A stretch of DNA of 21,686 nt from CAZMXP01 sp964570285 (lineage in GTDB: Bacteria > Planctomycetota > PLA2). Where the stretch lies: the NCBI GenBank assembly GCA_964570285.1, contig CAZMXP010000073.1, positions 1 through 21,686 on the forward strand. Reading direction: 5' to 3'. How positions within the stretch are numbered: the first letter of the stretch is position 1; each line of letters opens with the position of its first letter. Both the position numbers and the translations under genes were made by a program. This document shows positions 15,574 to 21,686 of this stretch, piece by piece. The notes below the pieces were generated by a model, which saw nothing but the letters and a program-made list of their open reading frames with translations, was not told the origin of the DNA and searched no databases.

Positions 15574-16302
15574 CGCGGGGGGGGTAGCGGCGCGAAGCGC
15601 CGCGGACCCCCCCGCACAACACAACCGGTTTGCGGCCAGAACCGCCCACGCCAGATCCCGCCCCCGCCCCGCGAGGCCCTCCCTCCCCTACCGGTTGCCA
15701 ACCCCCAATTCAGCGCGCGGGGGGGGTAGCGGCGCGCAGCGCCGCGGACCCCCCCGCACAACACAACCGGTTTGCGGCCAGAACCGCCCCCGCCAGATCC
15801 CGCGCCCGCCTCGCGAGGCCCTCCCTCCCCCACCGGTTGCCAACCCACAATTCAGCGCGCGGGGGGGGTAGCGGCGCGAAGCGCCGCGGACCCCCCCGAA
15901 CTACACAACCGGTTTGCGGCCAGAACCGTGCACGCCAGATCCCGCCCCCGCCCCGCGAGGCCCTCCCTCCCCTACCGGTTGCCAACCCCCAATTCAGCGC
16001 GCGGGGGGGGTAGCGGCGCGAAGCGCCGCGGACCCCCCCGAACANNNNNNNNNNNNNNNNNNNNNNNNNNNNNNNNNNNNNNNNNNNNNNNNNNNNNNNN
16101 NNNNNNNNNNNNNNNNNNNNNNNNNNNNNNNNNNNNNNNNNNNNCAATTCAGCGCGCGGGGGGGGTAGCGGCGCGAAGCGCCGCGGACCCCCCCGAACAA
16201 CACGACCGGTTTGCGGCCAGAACCGTGCACGCCAAATCCCGCGCCCGCCTCGCGAGGCCCTCCCTCCCCTACCGGTTGCCAACCCCCAATTCAGCGCGCG
16301 GG
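15574..16302. repeat. 142-bp tandem repeat array with strong G/C hairpins
   Basis: At least five head-to-tail units. The landmark TAGCGG occurs at 15585, 15727, 15869, 16011 and 16166. The first three spacings are exactly 142; the last contains the N gap. Each unit has a hairpin: seven G, TA, GCGGCGC, a 3-nt loop (GAA, or GCA in unit 2), GCGCCGC, GGA, seven C (in unit 1, 15578-15613). ACCGGT occurs twice per unit. Units 1 and 3 carry CCCCGCGAGG, while units 2 and 5 carry GCCTCGCGAGGC, a palindrome, which hints at a two-unit higher-order repeat. The unit length is not a multiple of 3, and frames through it are Arg/Pro-rich, so it is not coding. It sits between the GNAT gene stop and the small secreted gene. 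Confidence 0.95.
16045..16144. other. Assembly gap of exactly 100 N inside the repeat array
   Basis: A run of 100 N begins in unit 4 of the 142-bp array and ends just before CAATTC, a sequence found near the end of every unit. Exactly 100 N is a common placeholder for a gap of unknown size, and the flanks differ from a 142-bp spacing by 13 nt. The true number of units may be larger, and the join across the gap rests on scaffolding. Confidence 0.95.
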
Positions 16303-16311
16303 AAGCAGGGC

Positions 16312-17436
16312 TCACCCCGCCGGCTGGTCGTCGCCCACGGTCGCGGCGGCCGGAGGGGGCGGCGCCGCGGCCTTCGCCGCGGCGCGCCGCTTCTGCACGT
16401 GCCCGAGGATGCGCCCGAGGGGGGAGCGCGAGTAGATCGTGACGTCCACGTGCGAGCGGACGGTGGGCGTCCACGCGAGCTTGTAGGAGAGCGCGTCTCC
16501 CAGGAAGTCGATCTCGCGGGCGCCCGCGGCGAACGCCCTCTCCAGCACGAGATGGATGAGATGCGCGCCCGCCCCGAGCGACTTGAACCGCTCCATGTAG
16601 GTGTTCTTGAGGAAGCCGGCCCACCCGTTCCAGACGCAGAGGAGGCAGTAGGCGATCGGCGCACCGTCGAGGTAGAGGACGTTGGCGAGCAGGCTTCCGC
16701 GTGCCCCGAGCAGCGGCAGAAGCGCGCGGTAGTAGGCGGTCTCGTGCTGTCGCAGGCCGATGGCCACCTCCGCCGCCGATTTCCAGCTCTCCGCCTCCAC
16801 GGCGAGGATCGCGTCGAGCAACTGCGCGGCGTCGCTCGCCGCGGTGTACCAGCGCACCTCGACCGTGCCGGCGCCGTTCACCAGCCGGGCGGAGCGCTGG
16901 AGGTTGTTGCGGAACTTCGTGTTCTTCGTGCGGTAGAAGGTCGGCCAGTCCTGCGTCACGGTCATGTAGGGGGACTGCTGGCCGGGCTGCTCCAGCAGGA
17001 CCGCCCCCGTGCGGCGCGCGAAGTCGGCGAGCGCCTGATGGGTCGCGCTCCCGGCGACGACGCTCAGCATCGTGAAGAAGTGCCACCGGCCCGCCGCCTT
17101 CTGTTCGAGGAGGTGAGCGAGCAGTGCCGGCTCGTGCGAGTCGGAGAGCAGCGCGGGATGGTAGGAGACGAGATTGGAGAGCGGCTCGATGGCCCGGACG
17201 GGGAGGCCGAGAGAGCGGCGCCGGACGCTCCGGAACGGCAGCACGCCCACGAGTTCCGCGCCAGCGCGGCCGACGAGCACGCGAGCCTCCTCCACGGCGC
17301 CGCGACTCGCGAGCACGGTGTCGATCCAGTCCGGATGTTGGGTCGGATTGGCCGCGAGCCGCTCGAGCAGTCGCGACCACTCGGATCTCAGGTCGGTGTC
17401 GAGGTCGGTCCAGCGGCGGATTTCAAAGCTCAACAT
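16312..17436 (-). CDS. GNAT-fold acetyltransferase, CelD/FemAB/BioF2-like
   Basis: A 374-residue protein with the two-lobed layout of the CelD/FemAB-like GNAT group (Acetyltransf_6). The N-terminal lobe (1-165) includes NPTQHPDWID and LVGVLPF. The second lobe (about 170-330) carries FYRTKNTKFRNNLQRSARLV, then SLLANVLYLDGAPIAYCLLCVWNGWAGFLKNTY and GAGAHLIHLVLERAF, the usual acyl-CoA binding region. A low-complexity Ala/Pro tail ends the protein, 11 nt from the last repeat unit. Relatives act in exopolysaccharide or peptidoglycan modification, transferring acyl or aminoacyl groups. It diverges from the glycosyltransferase-gmd-FkbM-fcl genes, which fits acylation of the same glycan. No clear Shine-Dalgarno precedes the ATG at 17436. 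The substrate is unknown. Confidence 0.87.
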   Translation of the reverse strand: MLSFEIRRWTDLDTDLRSEWSRLLERLAANPTQHPDWIDTVLASRGAVEEARVLVGRAGAELVGVLPFRSVRRRSLGLPVRAIEPLSNLVSYHPALLSDSHEPALLAHLLEQKAAGRWHFFTMLSVVAGSATHQALADFARRTGAVLLEQPGQQSPYMTVTQDWPTFYRTKNTKFRNNLQRSARLVNGAGTVEVRWYTAASDAAQLLDAILAVEAESWKSAAEVAIGLRQHETAYYRALLPLLGARGSLLANVLYLDGAPIAYCLLCVWNGWAGFLKNTYMERFKSLGAGAHLIHLVLERAFAAGAREIDFLGDALSYKLAWTPTVRSHVDVTIYSRSPLGRILGHVQKRRAAAKAAAPPPPAAATVGDDQPAG

Positions 17437-17709
17437 CGCGCGGCAATTGGACCACAGCCGCTCAGGGACCGGAACCGAGCCCGGAGACGCGCCCGTGCCC
17501 GGGTCTGGAGGACGGCGTCCCGCTTCCCGCGGCCCGCAGGGTCCCTTCGGGGGCCGATCATGCTAGAACTTAAGCTGCGGCCGCCGCAACCCGATCTATC
17601 TCGTGATGGAAGCCGTCCTAGCAGCGTCGGGCCACTCTGCCACTGCGGCTTCGCGGGGAGGTCGGGCGCGAGAAGTCGCCGCCGATCCCACCGGGTGCCG
17701 GAGCCGCTG
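17437..17709. promoter_or_regulatory. Divergent intergenic region, GNAT / glycosyltransferase
   Basis: 273 nt between divergently read genes, the likely promoter region of the polysaccharide cluster. A small hairpin with a TTCG loop (GGTCCC 17540-17545 with GGGGCC 17550-17555) is followed by the most AT-rich patch (CTAGAACTTAAG, about 17563-17574). An ATG at 17560 opens the glycosyltransferase frame 50 codons early, but the extension is poor and unlike the family. No promoter could be fixed. Confidence 0.4.
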
Positions 17710-18615
17710 ATGCTCGCGATCTTCACGATTCCCAAGGCCTTCAAGGGCCACACCGCGGTCATCCAGCGGAACGCCGTCGAGAGCTGGATGCGTCTGGGTT
17801 GCGAGGTCTACCTCTGCGGGGACGACCCGGGTGTCGGCGAGACCGCGCAGGAGACGGGCGCCACGTGGATCCCGGACATCGAACGGAACGCCTACGGCAC
17901 GCCGATCCTGCGCTCCGCCTTCCACACCGTGGCCGCGCGCAGCGCCGCCGAGGTGCTCTGCTTCGTGAACGCGGACATCATCTTCCTCCGCGACCTGGTC
18001 GAGGCCGTGCGGAAGGTGCGCTGGCGCAAGACCGTCCTGGCTGGGCAGCGGTGGGATCTCGACGTCGAGGAGCGGATCGACTTCGGCGCCCCGGACGTCG
18101 AGGAGCAGGTCCGCGCCCGGCTCGCCTCCCGGGGCCGGCTTCACGGCCCGCTCGGCTCGGACTACTTCATCTTCCGGCGCGACTCCGCGCTCCTCGACAT
18201 CCCCCCCTTCGGCGTCGGGCGACCGGGGTGGGACTGCTGGTTCATCTACCACGTGCGCCGCCTCGGCTTCCGCATGGTCGACGCCACCTCGCAGATCACG
18301 GTCGTCCACCAGAACCACGACTACTCCCACCTCACCGCGAAGAGCGGCTCGACGCAGGACGGGAAGAAGTGGAAGGGACCGGAAGTCGAGGCCAACGAAC
18401 GTCTCATCGGGAGCGAGAAGCGCTATTTCACGCTCGAGGACGCGACGCATCTCATGGAGAACGGTGCCGTCCGGCGGGCCCTCGACTACGAGCACCTGCG
18501 GAGTCGATGGTACCGTGTGCCCGAACTCAACCCCTGGTTCCGGCCCTTGCATCGGCTGATGGGCTACCTGGCGCCGCAACCCGCGCGTCGCGCGCTGCGT
18601 CGCCTTCTCGGCTGA
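17710..18615 (+). CDS. Putative GT-A type glycosyltransferase
   Basis: A 301-residue protein beginning MLAIFTIPKAFKG at the ATG 17710, with GGAG upstream. The first half looks like a nucleotide-diphospho-sugar transferase: a beta-alpha start, then FVNADIIF (85-92), where NAD takes the place of a DxD metal-binding motif. Later LGSDYFIFRRD (148-158), GWDCWFIYHV (173-182) and VVHQNHDYSHL (198-208) resemble the acceptor and catalytic region of such enzymes. It would transfer a sugar from a nucleotide donor at the cytoplasmic side of the membrane. It is the first gene of the run leading to gmd (24 nt gap), so it belongs to surface-polysaccharide synthesis; GDP-fucose from the neighbouring genes is one possible donor. 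The GT family is not certain. Confidence 0.82.
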   Translation: MLAIFTIPKAFKGHTAVIQRNAVESWMRLGCEVYLCGDDPGVGETAQETGATWIPDIERNAYGTPILRSAFHTVAARSAAEVLCFVNADIIFLRDLVEAVRKVRWRKTVLAGQRWDLDVEERIDFGAPDVEEQVRARLASRGRLHGPLGSDYFIFRRDSALLDIPPFGVGRPGWDCWFIYHVRRLGFRMVDATSQITVVHQNHDYSHLTAKSGSTQDGKKWKGPEVEANERLIGSEKRYFTLEDATHLMENGAVRRALDYEHLRSRWYRVPELNPWFRPLHRLMGYLAPQPARRALRRLLG

Positions 18616-18639
18616 CGGCTCGGGCTCGAGGAGAAGGCA

Positions 18640-19725
18640 GTGGCCAAAGTAGCGCTTATCACGGGGATCACGGGCCAGGACGGGGCCTACCTCGCCGAGT
18701 TCCTGCTCCGGAAGGGCTATCAGGTCCACGGGATCAAGCGGCGCACGTCGCTCTTCAACACGCAGCGGATCGACCACCTCTACCAGGATCCTCACGACCC
18801 CGATCGCCGCTTCACGCTGCACTACGGCGACATGACCGATCCGACGAGCCTGATCCGGGTGATCCAGACCGTCCGGCCCGACGAGATCTACAACCTCGCC
18901 GCGCAGAGCCACGTCGCGGTCTCCTTCGAGGCGCCCGAGTACACGGCGGACTCCGACGCCCTCGGCGCCCTGCGCCTCCTCGAGGCGATCCGCATCCTCG
19001 GGATCAAGGAGACGACGAAGTTCTATCAGGCCTCCACTTCGGAACTCTACGGCCTCGTGCAGGAGACGCCGCAGACCGAGAAGACGCCCTTCTACCCCCG
19101 CTCCCCCTACGCGGTGGCCAAGCTCTACGCCTACTGGATCACGGTGAACTACCGGGAGGCGTACGGCCTCTTCGCGTGCAACGGGATCCTCTTCAACCAC
19201 GAGTCGCCGCTCCGCGGCGAGACGTTCGTGACGCGGAAGATCACCCGCGGGCTCGCGCGGCTGAAGGTCGGCCTGCAGGACTGCCTCTACCTCGGCAATC
19301 TCGAGGCGAAGCGGGACTGGGGTCACGCCGAGGACTTCGTGGAGATGCAGTGGCTCATGCTTCAGCAGAGCGAGCCCGACGACTTCGTGATCGCCACGGG
19401 GAAGCAACACAGCGTGCGCGAATTCGTCGATGCCGCCGCCCGGGTGCTCGGCCTCCCGCTGCGCTGGGAAGGCAGCGGCGTGGAGCAGCGGGCGAGGGAC
19501 GCCGCTGGCAAGGTCGTCGTCGCGGTCGACCCGCGCTACTTCCGGCCGACGGAGGTCGACTCGCTGCTCGGGGATGCGAGCAAGGCGCACGCGAAACTCG
19601 GATGGAAACCGAAGAAGACCTTCGAGGCGCTCGTCGAGGAGATGGCGCTGAGCGACCTTCGCGAGGCGGAACGCGATGCCCTCGTGCGGAAGCACGGCTA
19701 CGCGTCTTTCGACCACCACGAGTGA
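18640..19725 (+). CDS. gmd: GDP-mannose 4,6-dehydratase
   Basis: A 361-residue short-chain dehydrogenase/reductase. It turns GDP-D-mannose into GDP-4-keto-6-deoxy-D-mannose, the first step towards GDP-L-fucose, GDP-rhamnose or GDP-perosamine, in the cytoplasm with bound NADP. The nucleotide-binding loop reads TGITGQDGAYL (8-18). RRTSLFNTQRIDHL (34-47) is the Gmd-specific segment. The catalytic residues are in ASTSELYG (131-138) and YAVAK (157-161). NHESPLRGETFVTRKI (186-201) and LGNLEAKRDWGHAEDFVE are further Gmd signatures. It is of normal length. The start is GTG, with GAGGAGAAGG upstream. It follows the glycosyltransferase closely and shares the pathway with fcl two genes on. The identification is firm. 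Confidence 0.97.
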   Translation: MAKVALITGITGQDGAYLAEFLLRKGYQVHGIKRRTSLFNTQRIDHLYQDPHDPDRRFTLHYGDMTDPTSLIRVIQTVRPDEIYNLAAQSHVAVSFEAPEYTADSDALGALRLLEAIRILGIKETTKFYQASTSELYGLVQETPQTEKTPFYPRSPYAVAKLYAYWITVNYREAYGLFACNGILFNHESPLRGETFVTRKITRGLARLKVGLQDCLYLGNLEAKRDWGHAEDFVEMQWLMLQQSEPDDFVIATGKQHSVREFVDAAARVLGLPLRWEGSGVEQRARDAAGKVVVAVDPRYFRPTEVDSLLGDASKAHAKLGWKPKKTFEALVEEMALSDLREAERDALVRKHGYASFDHHE

Positions 19726-19749
19726 TCCTGCACCGGTTGCAGCCACCAC

Positions 19750-19786
19750 GGGCCGTCCCGGCCCGCTCTTTGACGGCCCATGGGCC
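19750..19786 (+). terminator. Hairpins after gmd, possible weak terminator
   Basis: GGGCCG (19750-19755) and CGGCCC (19759-19764) form a 6-bp stem with a TCC loop, followed by GCTCTTTG. The perfect 12-bp palindrome GGCCCATGGGCC lies at 19775-19786. Lying between gmd and the FkbM gene, they may lower read-through rather than stop it. Confidence 0.3.
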
Positions 19787-19838
19787 CTGTGCGACACTCC
19801 AGCCTGAGGCGTGGGGCGCACCCACCCTCGGGAGATCC

Positions 19839-20579
19839 ATGCTCGCCATCGTGCGGGAGCGCCTGCGCTCGCTCTGCCGGTCGATGTTCTCGATGATGGG
19901 GTATGACTTGCTTGCGGTCTCCAGCCGCGCCAACCTTCCGCGGCGGCGCGTGCGACTGCTGAAGCAGTACGACGTCGACCTGGTCCTGGACGTAGGGGCC
20001 GCCGACGGCGGATATGCCCGCTCGCTGCGCGAGGCCGGCTACACGGGCCCGATCCATTGCTTCGAGCCGCTGCCGATCTCCCGCCGGGGGCTGGAGGCGT
20101 GGGCCCGCAAGGACGCGGGCGTGACGATCCACGCCTTCGCGCTGGGCGAGGTCGACGGGCTGGCTCCCCTGCAGATCGCGGGCAACCGGGACAGCAGTTC
20201 GCTGCGGGAGATGCTGCCGGCGCACATGGAAGCGGCCCCGTACGCCAACCCGGTGGGCTACGAGACGGTCACCGTGAGGCGCCTCGACGAGATCCTCCCG
20301 GGAATCAGCGCGCGGGCGAAGCACCCCTTCCTGAAGATGGACACGCAGGGCTTCGAGCTGGATGTTCTCCGGGGGGCGGGGGCGCACCTCCACGAGATCG
20401 TCGGGGTGCAGGCGGAACTCTCGCTCGTGGCCCTCTACCAGGATCAGCCTCTGTGGCTCGAGGTCATCGACTTCCTCGAAACGCGCGGGCTGCACCTCTG
20501 CTCGCTGGAACCGGGCTTTTGCGATGACCGGAACGGGCGCCTCCTCCAGGTGGATGGGCTCTTCTTCCGCACCGGCTAG
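19839..20579 (+). CDS. FkbM-family SAM-dependent methyltransferase
   Basis: A 246-residue class I methyltransferase. The SAM-binding motif DVGAADGGYA is at 51-60 and FEPLP at 75-79. ALGEVDG (101-107), VRRLDEIL (146-153) and FLKMDTQGFELDVLRGA (164-180) are the FkbM-family hallmarks. Most characterised members O-methylate hydroxyls on sugars or polyketides. In a cluster with gmd and fcl, O-methylation of a fucose or other sugar in the surface glycan is likely, though this is from context. The start at 19839 has GGAG close upstream; the same frame is open far to the left but lies over gmd and is not coding there. It lies 113 nt after gmd and 72 nt before fcl. A Cys/Arg-rich helix (residues 1-25) precedes the core. 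Confidence 0.92.
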   Translation: MLAIVRERLRSLCRSMFSMMGYDLLAVSSRANLPRRRVRLLKQYDVDLVLDVGAADGGYARSLREAGYTGPIHCFEPLPISRRGLEAWARKDAGVTIHAFALGEVDGLAPLQIAGNRDSSSLREMLPAHMEAAPYANPVGYETVTVRRLDEILPGISARAKHPFLKMDTQGFELDVLRGAGAHLHEIVGVQAELSLVALYQDQPLWLEVIDFLETRGLHLCSLEPGFCDDRNGRLLQVDGLFFRTG

Positions 20580-20651
20580 CCCGCGAATCGCACGAGCGTG
20601 GCGCACCCCGGCCCGGCCCCCTCACGGATGACGACTCTCGAAGGAGCAACC

Positions 20652-21617
20652 ATGGACAGACAGGCGCGGGTCTTTGTTGCAGGTCACACGGGGCTCGTGG
20701 GATCGGCGATCGTCCGGCGGCTGGAGAGCGAGGGGTTCGACCGGCTCATCCTGCGCACGGCGGAGCAGGTGGACCTCACCGACGCCCGCGCCACCGACCG
20801 CCTCTTCGCGGAGACGCGTCCGGAGTACGTCTTCCTCGCTGCGGCGAAGGTCGGCGGCATCCACGCCAACAACACCTACCCGGCCGACTTCATCCGTCTC
20901 AACCTGCAGATCCAGACCCATGTCATCGATGCCGCCCATCGGCACGGCGTGACCAAGCTGCTCTTCCTCGGAAGCTCCTGCATCTACCCGAAGCTGGCCC
21001 CCCAGCCCATGAAGGAGCCCTACCTGCTCTCCGGCTCGCTCGAACCCACCAATCAGCCCTACGCGATCGCGAAGATCGCGGGCATCGTGATGTGCGAGAG
21101 CTACAACCGCCAGCACGGCACCAACTACATCGCCGCGATGCCCACGAATCTCTACGGGCCGCGCGACAACTTCGACCTCGCCCACAGTCACGTGCTCCCC
21201 GCGATGGTCCGCAAGTTCCACGAGGCCCGCGAACGCGGGCAGGCGGAGGTCGAACTGTGGGGCACCGGCACCCCCCGCCGGGAGTTCCTCTACGTCGAGG
21301 ACCTCGCCGACGCCCTCGTGCACATGATGCGCCGCTTCGACGCCGGGCCGGGCAGCACGTTCCTGAACGTCGGGGTCGGCGAGGACGTCTCGATCCGCGA
21401 GCTTGCGGAACTGGTCTCCGAGGTCGTCGGCTACAAGGGGAGCTTCCGCTTCAACCCCGCGATGCCGGACGGCACCCCCCGCAAGCTGCTCGACGTCTCC
21501 GGGATCCATGCCCTGGGCTGGCGCGCCCGGACCTCCCTCCGAGACGGCATCCGCCTGACCTACGACTGGTTCCGCCGCTCGCTCCCCGCCTCTCCCCCCC
21601 CGCCCCCGTACCGTTAA
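20652..21617 (+). CDS. fcl: GDP-L-fucose synthase
   Basis: A 321-residue SDR enzyme, normal length. It epimerises and reduces GDP-4-keto-6-deoxy-mannose to GDP-L-fucose with NADPH, the second step after Gmd. The nucleotide loop is GHTGLVGSA (11-19). Catalytic residues are visible: Ser109 and Cys110 in GSSCIYP, Tyr137 and Lys141 in YAIAK, and His180 in HSHVLPAM. NLYGPRDNFDL (166-176) and WGTGTPRREFLYVEDLADAL are family signatures. I chose the ATG at 20652 because AAGGAG lies 5 nt upstream and the protein then begins right before the nucleotide loop; an upstream start would add 18 unlikely residues. With gmd it makes a complete GDP-mannose to GDP-fucose branch. Also known as wcaG. Confidence 0.97.
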   Translation: MDRQARVFVAGHTGLVGSAIVRRLESEGFDRLILRTAEQVDLTDARATDRLFAETRPEYVFLAAAKVGGIHANNTYPADFIRLNLQIQTHVIDAAHRHGVTKLLFLGSSCIYPKLAPQPMKEPYLLSGSLEPTNQPYAIAKIAGIVMCESYNRQHGTNYIAAMPTNLYGPRDNFDLAHSHVLPAMVRKFHEARERGQAEVELWGTGTPRREFLYVEDLADALVHMMRRFDAGPGSTFLNVGVGEDVSIRELAELVSEVVGYKGSFRFNPAMPDGTPRKLLDVSGIHALGWRARTSLRDGIRLTYDWFRRSLPASPPPPPYR

Positions 21618-21657
21618 CGACACCGCGAATACGCGATGGGAATGGAGGGGCAACGGA

Positions 21658-21686
21658 ATGGCGACCGCTTCTCCCGACTCGCGTGG
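21658..21686 (+). CDS. Probable start of a further gene (cut by window edge)
   Basis: An ATG at 21658 follows a GGAGGGG by 7 nt and opens a frame reading MATASPDSR to the edge. Forty nt separate it from the fcl stop on the same strand, so it would continue the polysaccharide operon. Nine residues are too few to suggest a product. Confidence 0.5.

Noticed and set aside
13363..15729. Open plus-strand frame of 788 codons opposite lysS
   Set aside because: lysS is certain from its class II motifs; the opposite frame has no recognisable domain and continues into the non-coding repeat array.
15574..16302. CRISPR-like array
   Set aside because: The whole 142-bp unit is repeated with few changes and there are no unique spacers; no cas genes are near.
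15710..16310. Protein frames through the 142-bp repeats and across the N run
   Set aside because: 142 is not a multiple of 3, the products are Arg/Pro-rich, and part of them is translated unknown sequence.
17560..17709. Earlier start (50 codons) for the glycosyltransferase
   Set aside because: No ribosome binding site precedes it and the extra residues are Arg/Ser/Pro-rich; the ATG at 17710 begins directly at a plausible first beta strand.
1..21686. tRNA or rRNA genes
   Set aside because: I looked in the intergenic regions for cloverleaf-like or conserved rRNA sequence by eye and saw none; a covariance-model scan would be decisive.

Overview
This is a high-GC (roughly 70%) bacterial segment carrying twelve complete protein genes, one certain partial gene at the left edge and one tentative partial gene at the right edge. 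I see no rRNA, tRNA, CRISPR array or transposase. The best guess for the host is a planctomycete (Planctomycetota). The reasons are an ECF sigma factor directly followed by a very large transmembrane Ser/Thr kinase with a TPR tail, the wording of the kinase and its first TPR segment, and a supporting set of secreted PD40, CAP and unknown proteins. This is inferred from family knowledge, not from a search.

Region 1 (1-8718, all minus strand) is a probable five-gene operon read right to left: a pentapeptide-repeat protein fused to a degenerate C39/BtrH-like domain, a secreted protein of unknown function, an ECF sigma factor, a Ser/Thr kinase-TPR receptor that overlaps the sigma gene by 16 nt, and a secreted PD40/TolB-like beta-propeller protein that runs off the left edge. 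The sigma-kinase pair is probably a signalling module that senses at the envelope and controls transcription.

Region 2 (8719-13065): recJ diverges from that operon. It is followed by about 730 nt without a convincing gene. This gap holds two large inverted-repeat elements whose arms are built on an 8-nt period. Next come a small PilZ-domain gene (minus) and, diverging from it, a secreted CAP/SCP-domain protein.

Region 3 (13072-16302, minus strand): lysyl-tRNA synthetase with an extra C-terminal HD-hydrolase domain, preceded by a small secreted coiled-coil protein. Upstream of that lies a 142-bp tandem repeat array (at least five units) with a strong G/C hairpin in every unit. The array is interrupted by exactly 100 N, a placeholder gap, so its true length is unknown.

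Region 4 (16312-21686) is a surface-polysaccharide locus. It has a CelD/FemAB-like GNAT protein (minus), then diverging from it a putative glycosyltransferase, GDP-mannose 4,6-dehydratase (gmd), an FkbM-type methyltransferase and GDP-L-fucose synthase (fcl). gmd plus fcl convert GDP-mannose to GDP-L-fucose, so the glycan probably contains fucose or a related deoxyhexose, possibly O-methylated. A further gene appears to start just before the right edge.

The observations most worth following are the LysRS-HD fusion, the 142-bp hairpin array with its assembly gap, the paired 8-nt-period inverted repeats after recJ, and the pentapeptide/pseudo-protease fusion.
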